Below are positions 15,254 to 23,461 of a stretch of DNA of 37,206 nucleotides, piece after piece. Origin of the DNA: Chloroflexota bacterium (lineage in GTDB: Bacteria; Chloroflexota; Limnocylindria; P2-11E); the NCBI GenBank assembly GCA_027310565.1, contig DAIDAP010000033.1, forward strand, positions 1-37,206. The letters run 5' to 3'. The notes below the pieces were generated by a model that was not told where the DNA came from, did no database searches, and worked only from the letters and a program-made list of their open reading frames with translations. Each line of letters starts with the position of its first letter. Within the stretch, counting starts at the first letter, position 1. Both the position numbers and the translations under genes were made by a program.

Positions 15254-16327
15254 CTAACGCAGGAGCGCCGCGAAGCGGAGCGGATCGCTCGCGATGACCG
15301 AAGCGGCGTACAACTCCATCGCGCCGATGTCGCTCGTTCGGTTGGCGGGGTCGCCGCGGTCCACCAGGCGGGCGAGCGGTGGGAAGCGGCGCCAGTCCTC
15401 GGCGTCCGGAGAGAGCGGGGGCAGGAGGACCGCCATGTTGTACGAGACGACGCCCGCCGCCCGGAATGCTCCCACGACGCGCGCGATGGCGGGGGCGAGC
15501 GTGACGGCGTCCGCCCCGGGACGGCCGATGACCAGCGTCTCGCGCTCCTTGATCGGCGTGAGCGACGCGAGCACGCGCACGCCGTCGACGTCCACGGCGA
15601 GCCCGAGCGCGTCGTGCACGAGCGCGAGGTCGTCGAAGTAGTCACGGCCCTCGCGCTCCGCGTAGGCGAGCGCCTGCCGTCGCAGCCGCTCCACGATCGG
15701 GTAATGCATGCCGCGCGTCGCGGTCATCTGCATGTGCCCGTGCACGATCGATCCACCGGCGCGCCAGAGGCAGTTCCAGAGGACGAACAGGTAGCGCGCC
15801 GCGGGATCCGCCTCGAGCGCGGCCTCGCCCCAGCGCAGGCAGGTGCGCAGGTGGTCGGCGACGATCGCGGCGTCGACCGGAGCGAGCGGGTCGTGCTCCC
15901 TGAACACCAGCACGCCGTGGTAGCCGTCGTACTTCGCGACGTTGGACGCGGTGATGCCGTGCTGGCCCTCGATGCGGCCGAACGTGTCGGCCGGCGTCCC
16001 GGTCAGGGGATGGTCGAACGGGTCGTTCGCGGCCGCGGCGATCGTCGCGCGCGCCTCGTCGGCGCCCTTCACCTCCATCGGCCGCATCGCGCGCAGGTCG
16101 TTGAACAGCGCGCCCTCCCAGGTGACGGTGTTCGTGACGCGCACGATGCGCTGCTCGCGCACGGCGTCGACCGAGCCGAAGAGCTTCGTGATCCACGCCT
16201 CCATCTCCGACGGCGGGTCGAGGCGCCCGGTGGTCGTCGACACCGTGAAGATGCGCGACGCGGCGGCGCGCGCCTCGGCGGGGAGCGAGGCGATGGCCTC
16301 CTCGAGGTCGACGATCGTGCGCGTCAG
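15254..16327 (-). CDS. GalT/HIT-superfamily nucleotidyltransferase-like protein
   Basis: The protein is about 357 residues. GGSIVHGHMQM (HGHMQ at 196-200) resembles the HxHxQ active site of galactose-1-phosphate uridylyltransferase and other HIT-fold enzymes. ALFNDLRAMRPMEVKG and YDGYHGVLVFREHDPLAP fit a GalT-like core. It lies directly behind glgA, so a role in sugar nucleotide or glycogen metabolism is likely but unproven. No ATG, GTG or TTG precedes residue 29 in frame. The CTG at 16327 overlaps the glgA stop as CTGA, mirroring the NTGA overlaps elsewhere here, so it is taken as the start; a GTG 28 codons later is the alternative. Confidence 0.7.
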   Translation of the reverse strand: MTRTIVDLEEAIASLPAEARAAASRIFTVSTTTGRLDPPSEMEAWITKLFGSVDAVREQRIVRVTNTVTWEGALFNDLRAMRPMEVKGADEARATIAAAANDPFDHPLTGTPADTFGRIEGQHGITASNVAKYDGYHGVLVFREHDPLAPVDAAIVADHLRTCLRWGEAALEADPAARYLFVLWNCLWRAGGSIVHGHMQMTATRGMHYPIVERLRRQALAYAEREGRDYFDDLALVHDALGLAVDVDGVRVLASLTPIKERETLVIGRPGADAVTLAPAIARVVGAFRAAGVVSYNMAVLLPPLSPDAEDWRRFPPLARLVDRGDPANRTSDIGAMELYAASVIASDPLRFAALLR

Positions 16328-17742
16328 CTGCTTCGTAGGCGCACCGCCGTCCGGTAGAGGGCGGCGTACCGCTTCGCGGACGCCCTCCACGAGTGATCCT
16401 CCTCCATGGCGCGCCGCATCAGCGCGGGCCACGCCTCGCCGTCGGCGCGATACGCGCCCATGGCGCGGTCGATCGCGTCGTCGAACGCCTCGCCCGTGTA
16501 GCGGGAGAACGAGAATCCGTTGCCCCGCTCGGGGTCGGCGTCGACGTCGCGCACCGTCTCGGCGAGGCCGCCGACGGCGTGCACGACGGGGATCGTGCCG
16601 TAGCGGAACGAGATGAGCTGGCCGAGGCCGCAGGGCTCGAACCGCGAGGGCATGAGGAAGAGGTCGGCGCCGGCGTAGATGCGCTGCGCCAGGCCGGCGT
16701 CGAAGCCGAGCGTGAGCCACAGCTTCCGCCCGTAGCGCCGCGCGAAGGCCTTCCACTTCCGCTCGTACGAGGGGTCGCCGGCCCCGAGGACCACGAGCTG
16801 TCCGCCCTTCGCGAGCAGGTGCGGTGCGGACGCGGTGAGCAGATCGACGCCCTTCTGCTCGACGAGGCGCCCCACGACCCCGAAGAGCGGCGCGCGCGGA
16901 TCGACGGCGAGGCCGCCCTCGACCTGCAGCGCCTCCTTGTCCTTCGCCTTTCCCGACGTGTCGGCGGCGTCGTAGCGCGCCGCGATGTGACCGTCGGCCG
17001 CGGGGTCGAACACCGTCGTGTCGATGCCGTTCACGATCCCGCGGAGCCGCCCCTTCCGCTCGCGCAGCAGCCCCTGGAGACCCTCGCCGAACTCGGGCGT
17101 GAGGATCTCCTTCGCGTAGCGCTCGCTCACCGTGCTCACGATGTCCGCGGACGCGATCGCCCGCGCCATGGGGTTGCACTCGTTCGGTCCCTCGACGGCC
17201 ATCCGCGCGCGCGGCAGACCGACGCGCGCGAGGATCGCGGCGTTCGTCCGTCCCTGGTACGCGAGGTTGTGGATCGTGAAGACCGTGGCGGTCCTCCGCC
17301 ACGTCCCGCCGCGCGAGCGCGCAACGAGCGGCACGAGCAGCGCGGCGTGCCAGTCGTGCGCGTGCACGACGTCCGGCGGCGACTCGCGCAGATCCTCGTA
17401 CACGGCGCGGCAGAAGAGCGCGTAGCGGCGGTCGTCGTCCTTCTCACCGTACACGCGATCGCGCCCGATCCGCGCGCTCGACACCAGGACGACACGAACG
17501 CCGTCGCGCGCGACGCTCGGGTACGAGACGCGGACGTGCGCGGCGCCGAACGGCACCGAGCGCACCGGGGCGCGGGCCGGGACGGCGAAGCGCGCGCGGT
17601 CGATCGTCCCGTGGAGCGGGAGGTAGAGCGTCACGTCGTGGCCCAGCTCGGCCAGCGCCTGGGGGAGGGAGCCGGCCACGTCGGCGAGGCCGCCGACCTT
17701 CGCATAGGGGGCAGCCTCGGCCGCGGCAAAGACGATCTTCAC
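16324..17742 (-). CDS. glgA: Glycogen (starch) synthase
   Basis: GlgA extends alpha-1,4-glucan from ADP-glucose (GT5 family). The protein is 472 residues, normal length. The N-terminal motif KVGGLADV (15-22) binds the sugar nucleotide, VVHAHDWHAALLVPL is the DWH motif, GVVGRLVEQKGVDLL and MPSRFEPCGLGQLISFRYGT form the C-terminal Rossmann domain with the conserved EPCGL. The GTG at 17742 is preferred because GGAGG sits at a good distance upstream and the conserved MKIVFAAAEAAPYAKVGG begins there. It is followed by a GalT-like gene with overlapping stop and start. Confidence 0.94.
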   Translation of the reverse strand: MKIVFAAAEAAPYAKVGGLADVAGSLPQALAELGHDVTLYLPLHGTIDRARFAVPARAPVRSVPFGAAHVRVSYPSVARDGVRVVLVSSARIGRDRVYGEKDDDRRYALFCRAVYEDLRESPPDVVHAHDWHAALLVPLVARSRGGTWRRTATVFTIHNLAYQGRTNAAILARVGLPRARMAVEGPNECNPMARAIASADIVSTVSERYAKEILTPEFGEGLQGLLRERKGRLRGIVNGIDTTVFDPAADGHIAARYDAADTSGKAKDKEALQVEGGLAVDPRAPLFGVVGRLVEQKGVDLLTASAPHLLAKGGQLVVLGAGDPSYERKWKAFARRYGRKLWLTLGFDAGLAQRIYAGADLFLMPSRFEPCGLGQLISFRYGTIPVVHAVGGLAETVRDVDADPERGNGFSFSRYTGEAFDDAIDRAMGAYRADGEAWPALMRRAMEEDHSWRASAKRYAALYRTAVRLRSS

Positions 17743-17863
17743 GGGTCCTCCGGATGTTAACGAGATGTAAGGACCGGGCTCTCCGCCCCTCTCGGCGTAT
17801 TGCCCGGCGACACCTCCTCGTTGACCCTGTGTGTAGGCCTGTGGGAAGCCACACGAGGAGGCG

Positions 17864-18787
17864 ATGAACGGTATGTTCGGTATCGGACGGGGCGCGGCGC
17901 TGACGATCGCGGCCACGGCGCTCGGCGCGGGGCTGCTCGGCTCGGTGGCGCTCGGCGCCCTCACGCCACTGCGCGCGGACACCTTCACGAGCGTGCCGGA
18001 TCGGCCCGGCACGACGACGCCCGCGAACGCACCGGCCGGCGACGGCCTCAAGGGCATCCTGGACGGCCTGGTCGCGAAGGGCGTGATCACGCAGGCGCAG
18101 GAGGACGCCATCCTCGGCGCGGTCGGCGACGCGCGAGGCAAGGACGGCCGCGCGATCGCGAAGCTGTTCGCGGACCTGCTGAAGCAGTCCGCCGGCTACC
18201 TCGGCGTCACCCCCGCGGAGCTGAAGGCGAAGCTCCCGGGCACCAGCCTGGCGGCGATCGCGAACGCGACGCCCGGCAGGAGCCGCGACGGCCTCGTCGC
18301 CGCGCTGGACACGGCGGTGCGGGACGCGATCGCCAAGGCCCTCGCGGGCGGAACGATCACGCAGGAGCAGGCGGACCGCGCGACCGCCGCGGCGCCGCAG
18401 CGCATCGCGGCGTTCGTCGACCGCGTCTGGCCGCAGCGCTTGCCACCGTCGCCGAAGCTGCCGAGCGCCCTCTCCTTCATCGGCAACCTGTCGGCGGCGG
18501 CGCGCGACTACCTCGGTCTCTCGCGGCAGGACCTCGCGCAGCAGCTGCGCGACGGCAGAAGCCTCGCGGACATCGCGAACGCGACGCCGGGGAAGAGCCG
18601 CGACGGCCTCGTCGCGGCGATCACCAGCGCGGCCGACGCGAGGATCGACCAGGCGCAGGCCGGCGGGAAGCTGACGGCCGACCAGGCCGCGCAGCTCAAG
18701 ACCCGGGTCGGCGAGATGGTCGCCCGGTTCGTCGATCAGGCACGCCCGGGGAGCCTCAAGGGGGCGGAGCGGCGCCAGAAGGCCTGA
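17864..18787 (+). CDS. Secreted repeat protein, unknown function
   Basis: This 307-residue protein has a signal-like N-terminus (about 8-38, rich in Ala, Gly and Leu) and a linker to about residue 60. Two repeats of about 76 residues follow, at 112-187 and 216-291, each opening YLG(V/L)S/T...L, then SLA.IANATPG(R/K)SRDGLVAA, then an acidic/Ala helix segment with GGxxTxxQA. A shorter copy of the second half lies at 61-105. The helical repeats resemble uncharacterised secreted proteins of high-GC bacteria. GAGGAGG precedes the ATG at 17864. The kinase gene follows after 120 bases. Function is unknown. Confidence 0.75.
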   Translation: MNGMFGIGRGAALTIAATALGAGLLGSVALGALTPLRADTFTSVPDRPGTTTPANAPAGDGLKGILDGLVAKGVITQAQEDAILGAVGDARGKDGRAIAKLFADLLKQSAGYLGVTPAELKAKLPGTSLAAIANATPGRSRDGLVAALDTAVRDAIAKALAGGTITQEQADRATAAAPQRIAAFVDRVWPQRLPPSPKLPSALSFIGNLSAAARDYLGLSRQDLAQQLRDGRSLADIANATPGKSRDGLVAAITSAADARIDQAQAGGKLTADQAAQLKTRVGEMVARFVDQARPGSLKGAERRQKA

Positions 18788-18907
18788 GCCGGTATCGGAT
18801 CGGTCGCGGAACGTGCCCGTGCGGACGGCGGGCGAGCAGCCGATGTAACGACGGCCGACCACCCGCCGTTCACAACTGGTGACGATAGGGGCGGAGGGCG
18901 GAGGCCG

Positions 18908-20896
18908 ATGGGGAACCCGCTGTCGAGCACGTTCGGGCAGAGGGCCGGCGGTATAGTCGGCACGCGCCTCGTGGCGTCGGAGCTCGCGGTGGAGCGTGTG
19001 CTGGACAAGCGCTACCGGATCGTGGCGCCTATCGGTGCCGGCGGGTCGTCGCAGGTGTACCTCGCCCAGGACCTGACGCTGAACCGCGAGGTCGCGCTGA
19101 AGCAGCTCGACGCGGCCGCCGCGGCCGACGGCAACCTGCGGAAGATGTTCGTGAAGGAGGCGCGCGCGCTCGCGGCGCTCTCCCACCCGAGCATCGTGGC
19201 CGTCTACGACGTCGGCGAGGCCGACGGCCTGCCGTACATCGTGATGGAGCACCTGCCGGGCGGCTCGCTGAAACAGCGCATCGAGCGCGCCGGACCGCTT
19301 CCCGCGGTCGACGCCGTGCGCCACACGGTGGAGATCGCGAACGGCCTCGCGTTCGCGCACTCGAAGGGGATCATCCACGCGGACCTCAAGCCGTCGAACA
19401 TCCTCTTCGACGCGAACGATCACGCGAAGATCTGCGACTTCGGGATCGCGCGCACGCCGCAGGAGGACGCCGACACGCCGCAGCTCTTCGCGACGGCGCT
19501 CTACGTCGCTCCGGAGCGCGTCGAGGGCAAGACCGCGACGCAGGCGAGCGACGTCTACGGGCTCGGGCTGCTGCTGTACGAGATGCTCGTCGGCAGGCCG
19601 CCGTTCACCAGCTCCAACGCGGCCGTGCTGCTGCGGGACCACGTCGTGCGCATGCCGGTCCCGCCGAGCCACCTCCGTCCGAGCCTCGCGCGCGAGCTCG
19701 ACACGGTGGTGCTGAAGGCGCTGGCGAAGCAGCCGGGCCTGCGCTACCAGAAGGTCAGCGAGATGGCGCAGACGCTCATGTCGATCGAGAACCTCGACAA
19801 GGATCTCGCAACGACGCGCTTCGCGGGTGTCATGACCGAGCCGATCCGCGACTTCGTGCCGACGATGCGGCAGAGCCCGGTCGTCGCGCTGCTCTCCCAG
19901 TACGGCGCGCCGCTGCGTCAGGCGTTCTTCGCTCTGTTCGCGGTGCTCCCGGTGTTCGCGCTCGCGCAGCTCGCGGGTCTGAACATCGTCGCGACGGCGC
20001 TGGCGTCGGGTGCCGTCGTGCTCGCCGCGCTCGGCGGGCAGCTCGGGATCGCGCTCGCGATGGCGTGGGCGGTGGAGACCGCGCTGCTCTTCCTGTTCGT
20101 GCCCGCGCTCGCCGTGCTCTACGCGATCCTGGGCATCTGGCTCTGGATCCGCGACGTCCCGGCCGAGCAGACCGCTCTCGCGATGGCGATGCCGGTCACG
20201 GCGCCGTTCGGCCTCGCACCGGCCATGGTGCTGACGGCCGCCGCCGTCGAGGGGCTCATCGGCGCCGCCACCGCGGCGTGGGGTGCGCTGATGACGGTCA
20301 TCGTCGCGATCGCGATGGGCAGGCAGGCGTTCGGAGCGTTCGTGCAGACCGGCTTCGCGCTCGAGCAGGAATCGCTCTTCAGCCCGGTGCGCGCCGCGGA
20401 GACGAAGGGCGCGCTGCTCAGCCTCATCACTTCGCCGAGCGACCGCACCGGCCCGCTCCTGCAGACGCTCGACCCGAGCACGCTGTGGTCCCAGCTGACG
20501 GCGCTCGTGTCGCGCATCGTCGGCGCGGACATCACCGCGATCGCGACCGTGCTCGCGTGGACCGTCGCGGCCCTCGTCGTCTGGAGCGTCACGCGCGTCC
20601 TGCGCACGTTCTTCGACGCGATGCTGCGCCGCCCGAACCGCTGGTTCGCGCTCTACGTCTTCGCCCAGGCCGTCGGAGCGGCCTCCGGCGCGAGCATCCT
20701 CTTCATGCTCTTCATCACCTGGGGTCCGCTCGCGAGCGCCGCCGTCCGCGCGTCGGAGAGCGTGCTGCTCGTGTCGGCGATGGTCGGCGCGATCATCGCC
20801 ACCGCCGTCGGCGTCGTGATCAGCGCGACCGAGCGCGCGGAGAGCTCCGAGGAGCAGGCGCCGCCGATGGCGGCGCGCCGGCTGCCCGTCCGATAG
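18908..20896 (+). CDS. Transmembrane Ser/Thr protein kinase (non-RD)
   Basis: This is a PknB-type Hanks kinase domain (about residues 36-300) followed by a long multi-helix hydrophobic region (about 330-650). Kinase motifs: glycine loop GAGGSS (43-48), catalytic Lys65 in EVALKQL, Asp159 in the catalytic loop HADLKPSN (157-164), DFG (177-179) and APE (201-203). The catalytic loop has HAD instead of HRD, so it is a non-RD kinase. Most bacterial kinases of this type have one helix and an outside sensor; here the C-terminal half looks like several transmembrane helices, so the membrane domain may itself be the sensor. GGAGG precedes the ATG at 18908. Confidence 0.9.
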   Translation: MGNPLSSTFGQRAGGIVGTRLVASELAVERVLDKRYRIVAPIGAGGSSQVYLAQDLTLNREVALKQLDAAAAADGNLRKMFVKEARALAALSHPSIVAVYDVGEADGLPYIVMEHLPGGSLKQRIERAGPLPAVDAVRHTVEIANGLAFAHSKGIIHADLKPSNILFDANDHAKICDFGIARTPQEDADTPQLFATALYVAPERVEGKTATQASDVYGLGLLLYEMLVGRPPFTSSNAAVLLRDHVVRMPVPPSHLRPSLARELDTVVLKALAKQPGLRYQKVSEMAQTLMSIENLDKDLATTRFAGVMTEPIRDFVPTMRQSPVVALLSQYGAPLRQAFFALFAVLPVFALAQLAGLNIVATALASGAVVLAALGGQLGIALAMAWAVETALLFLFVPALAVLYAILGIWLWIRDVPAEQTALAMAMPVTAPFGLAPAMVLTAAAVEGLIGAATAAWGALMTVIVAIAMGRQAFGAFVQTGFALEQESLFSPVRAAETKGALLSLITSPSDRTGPLLQTLDPSTLWSQLTALVSRIVGADITAIATVLAWTVAALVVWSVTRVLRTFFDAMLRRPNRWFALYVFAQAVGAASGASILFMLFITWGPLASAAVRASESVLLVSAMVGAIIATAVGVVISATERAESSEEQAPPMAARRLPVR

Positions 20897-20927
20897 CGAC
20901 GCGCCCGGGACGGCTACCCTCTCGCAC

Positions 20928-21272
20928 GTGAGCGAGTGGACCCGGCGCGTCCGGGACGTGGTGCGCGCGATCCCTCCCGGACGCGTCGCCAGCTACGGCC
21001 TGGTGGCCCTCGTCGCCGGCCGCCCCGGCGCGGCGCGCGCCGTGGGCCTGGCCATGAGCGGGTGCGACGATCCGGCCGTCCCGTGCCATCGCGTCGTGCA
21101 CGCCGACGGCAGCCTCGCCGCGACCTTCCGCGCGCAGCACGCGCGGCTGCGGCGCGAGCGCGTCGCGTTCGTCGGACGGCGGGTCGACATCGCGCGGCAC
21201 GGATGGCTGCCGCGGCTGCCTCAGGGCGCGCGGTCGAGCCGGACGACCCGGAAGGATTCGGCGGCCGCGTAG
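20928..21272 (+). CDS. MGMT-family (O6-alkylguanine) DNA repair-like protein
   Basis: This 114-residue protein covers only the C-terminal domain of alkylguanine-DNA alkyltransferases. IPPGRVASYGLVALVAGRPG (15-34) is the DNA-binding helix-turn-helix, and AVPCHRVVHADG carries Cys53 in PCHRV, the alkyl acceptor. Alkyltransferase-like proteins (ATL) have Trp instead of Cys, so this one keeps the residue needed for repair. It has no N-terminal domain. The start is GTG at 20928. It overlaps the PIG-L gene by 52 bases at the 3' end, so its last 17 residues are read from that gene's antisense strand. Confidence 0.88.
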   Translation: MSEWTRRVRDVVRAIPPGRVASYGLVALVAGRPGAARAVGLAMSGCDDPAVPCHRVVHADGSLAATFRAQHARLRRERVAFVGRRVDIARHGWLPRLPQGARSSRTTRKDSAAA

Positions 21273-21943
21273 CCGGCGGGCTCGCCGGTGCGGCGCGCGA
21301 ACTCGCGGACCAGACGCTCCTCGCTCTCGCCGAGCTGCGAGCGGTGCGCGCGCAACGCCTTGATCTTGATCTCGAGCACGTCGCTGATGTCGATGACCGT
21401 GCCCCCTTCCCCGAACGCCTGGAGGAAGAGCGCCTTCGGCTTGTGTGGCTCGAGGTGCTCCTCCGTCCACAGCTCGGGGAACATGAGCCGCGTCGACGCG
21501 TCGGGGTTGATGGACCGCAGCGCCACCTCGCCCGCCGCCATGTGATCCGGGTGGTTGACGTAAAAGTCGCGCGCGATGCGCATGCTCGGGTCCTGCGCGA
21601 ACAGGACGTCGGGCCGGTGGATGCGGATCTGCCGCGCGACGTCGCGGCGCACCTCGAGCGTCGGATAGAGGTACCCGTCCTCGTGGCCGAGGAAGACGCA
21701 GTGTTTCACGCCGAGGATCTCAGCGGCCTCGCGCTGCTCGGCCTCGCGGATCGCCTTGAGCCTCTCCCGCGTCATGTTCGGGTCGCTCGAGCCCGACGCG
21801 CCGTTGGTGACCATGCAGTACGTGATCTCGACGCCGGCGCGCGCCCATTTCGCCATCGTCCCGGCGAGGCCGAACTCGGCGTCGTCGGGATGCGCGTACA
21901 CGACCAGCGCGCGCTCGATCTCGAGGTCCGTCTCGAGCTTCAC
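21221..21943 (-). CDS. PIG-L/LmbE-family deacetylase
   Basis: This about 240-residue protein belongs to the zinc-dependent N-acetylglucosamine deacetylase family (LmbE, MshB, Bca). AHPDDAE (17-23) supplies the His-Pro-Asp-Asp metal motif, NHPDHMAAGEVAL the later His, and ERLKAIREAEQREAAEILG a conserved helix. Substrate could be a sugar-linked thiol (mycothiol or bacillithiol type) or a glycolipid; no partner gene is near. The GTG at 21943 is chosen because homology begins just after it; a GTG at 21967 is also possible. The frame stays open to 22237 but that part has no recognisable content. Confidence 0.87.
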   Translation of the reverse strand: MKLETDLEIERALVVYAHPDDAEFGLAGTMAKWARAGVEITYCMVTNGASGSSDPNMTRERLKAIREAEQREAAEILGVKHCVFLGHEDGYLYPTLEVRRDVARQIRIHRPDVLFAQDPSMRIARDFYVNHPDHMAAGEVALRSINPDASTRLMFPELWTEEHLEPHKPKALFLQAFGEGGTVIDISDVLEIKIKALRAHRSQLGESEERLVREFARRTGEPAGYAAAESFRVVRLDRAP

Positions 21944-22088
21944 CGGGTCGAGGATGCCTCTTCGCACGGCGTCGCGAGTGTGATAGCACGCCTGTTCGAG
22001 ACGTTTCCCCCACCGGCGCGATGAGCGCAACAAGGCACGTACGTCGCGCGCGGCCCACGCAACAAGAAGCGGTATCGAGGATGGAGTC

Positions 22089-22286
22089 GTGTCCGCTACG
22101 AAGGAGGCTGAGATCGCCGCGATGCTGACGCGCGAGAGCTCGAGCGAGATCGCGGCCGAGATCGCGACGTGCGAGATTCGCCGCGCGAGCTGCCATCGAC
22201 GTCGGGCCGCTGCGCAGTTCGGCTCGATCGGGCTCACGCTGCGACTCGAAAGGACCGAGAGATCGCAGGTGTCCGGTCTACAATGA
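22089..22286 (+). CDS. Small ORF, uncertain (65 residues)
   Basis: This frame starts with GTG, has GGAG two bases upstream of it, and shows strong third-position G/C bias in its first half, like the real genes here. The product is helical and Ala/Glu-rich, then Arg-rich (ASCHRRRAAAQFG). It resembles nothing I know. It ends 7 bases before the tRNA. Otherwise the stretch between the PIG-L start and the tRNA (about 21968-22293) holds nothing I recognise. Confidence 0.3.
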   Translation: MSATKEAEIAAMLTRESSSEIAAEIATCEIRRASCHRRRAAAQFGSIGLTLRLERTERSQVSGLQ

Positions 22287-22293
22287 GCGGCGT

Positions 22294-22367
22294 GCGGGAG
22301 TAGCTCAGTTGGTAGAGCGGTTGGTTCCCAACCAACAGGTTCGCGGGTTCGAGACCCGTCTCCCGCT
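22294..22367 (+). tRNA. tRNA-Gly (CCC anticodon)
   Basis: A full cloverleaf folds: acceptor stem GCGGGAG with CTCCCGC, D arm GCTC/GAGC with loop AGTTGGTA, anticodon stem GTTGG/CCAAC with loop TTCCCAA giving anticodon CCC (reads GGG), T arm GCGGG/CCCGT with loop TTCGAGA, and a T discriminator. The variable region AGGTTC has 6 bases, one more than the usual 5. The 3' CCA is not encoded. A GC-rich hairpin follows at 22378-22395. Confidence 0.93.
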
Positions 22368-22377
22368 CAGCACTGGT

Positions 22378-22395
22378 GCCGGCGACATCGCCGGC
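22378..22395 (+). terminator. GC-rich hairpin after tRNA (possible terminator)
   Basis: GCCGGCG pairs with CGCCGGC around a 4-base loop (8 pairs with a 2-base loop is also possible). It starts 11 bases after the tRNA 3' end. There is no T run behind it, so it is not a classic intrinsic terminator; it may be a processing boundary or a weak terminator. Confidence 0.35.
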
Positions 22396-22567
22396 CTGCG
22401 GCTTCGACATTCCGGCAACGCGAGCCCGTTCATGCTCACTCTGCCGACAGCCGCGCCGGGCGCGCCGGGCGTGCGCGACCGTGCGGTGCCCGCTGCGAAC
22501 GTGTCGCACACTCCCTAGCGATGCGACAGAAGACCCGCCCACGGCGCGTCGGGGAGGATGGGCAACG

Positions 22568-23461
22568 ATGACGACCGCGATCGAGACGAGCGGCCTCACC
22601 AAGGACTACGGGAGCGGGCGCGGCATCTTCGACCTCGACCTCACCGTGAACGAGGGCGAGGTGTTCGGCTATCTCGGTCCGAACGGCGCCGGCAAGACCA
22701 CGACGATCCGGCTGCTCATGGGGATGAGCCGCGCGACGCGCGGCGCCGGGACCATCTTCGGGCTCGACACCGAGCGCGACGCGGTCGCGCTGAAGCGGCG
22801 CATCGGGTACGTCCCCGGCGAGCTTCCGGCGTTCGGCGGCTGGCGCGGCAGCGAGATCGTCGCGTACCTCGGCGGCCTGCGCGGCGACGTGAGCGAGGCC
22901 GAGGTCGACGCGGTCGCGAAGCGGCTCGATCTCGACCTCTCGCGCAGGTACCGCGAGTACTCGCACGGGAACAAGCAGAAGCTCGCGCTCCTGCTCGCCT
23001 TCGCGCCGCGGCCCGCGCTGCTCATCCTCGACGAGCCGACGAGCGGGCTCGATCCCCTGCACCAGCAGGAGTTCTACGGGCTGGTGCGCGACGCGCGGGC
23101 GCGCGGCGCGACGATCTTCGTGTCGTCGCACGTCCTCTCGGAGGTCGAGCAGATCTGCGACCGCGTCGGGATCGTGCGCGAGGGGCGCCTCGTGACCGCG
23201 GGACCGATCGGCGAGCTCCTCGGGATGCGCGCGCACCGCGTCGTCATCGAGCTCGCCGACGCCGCGGGCGGGGCGCGCGTCGCGGCCGTCCCCGGCTTCG
23301 AGCAGGTGAGCGTCGACGACAACATCGTGAGCGGCATGTACCGCGGCAGCTTCGACCCGCTCCTCGCCGCGCTCTCGCGCGAGAAGGTCCTCAGCATCGT
23401 GAGCCGCGAGCCGTCGCTCGAGGAGATCTTCCTCTCGTACTACGCCGTGCGAGAGCGATGA
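22568..23461 (+). CDS. ABC transporter ATP-binding protein
   Basis: This 297-residue protein is an ABC-2-type ATPase. Walker A is GPNGAGKTTT (37-46), the signature segment is YSHGNKQKLALLLAF, a variant of LSGGQ common in this export subfamily, and Walker B is ALLILDEPTSGLDP, with SSHVLSEVEQICDRV as the switch His. The C-terminal extension is typical of antibiotic or lipid exporters such as the BcrA/NatA group. ATG at 22568 follows GGGAGGATGGG. Its TGA overlaps the ATG of the permease gene (ATGA, 23458-23461). The substrate is unknown. Confidence 0.93.
   Translation: MTTAIETSGLTKDYGSGRGIFDLDLTVNEGEVFGYLGPNGAGKTTTIRLLMGMSRATRGAGTIFGLDTERDAVALKRRIGYVPGELPAFGGWRGSEIVAYLGGLRGDVSEAEVDAVAKRLDLDLSRRYREYSHGNKQKLALLLAFAPRPALLILDEPTSGLDPLHQQEFYGLVRDARARGATIFVSSHVLSEVEQICDRVGIVREGRLVTAGPIGELLGMRAHRVVIELADAAGGARVAAVPGFEQVSVDDNIVSGMYRGSFDPLLAALSREKVLSIVSREPSLEEIFLSYYAVRER

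Noticed and set aside
15101-16357. A 418-codon plus-strand frame across the GalT-like gene
   Set aside because: It is low-complexity Arg/Glu/Val and antisense to a frame with an HxHxQ motif and clear homology blocks.
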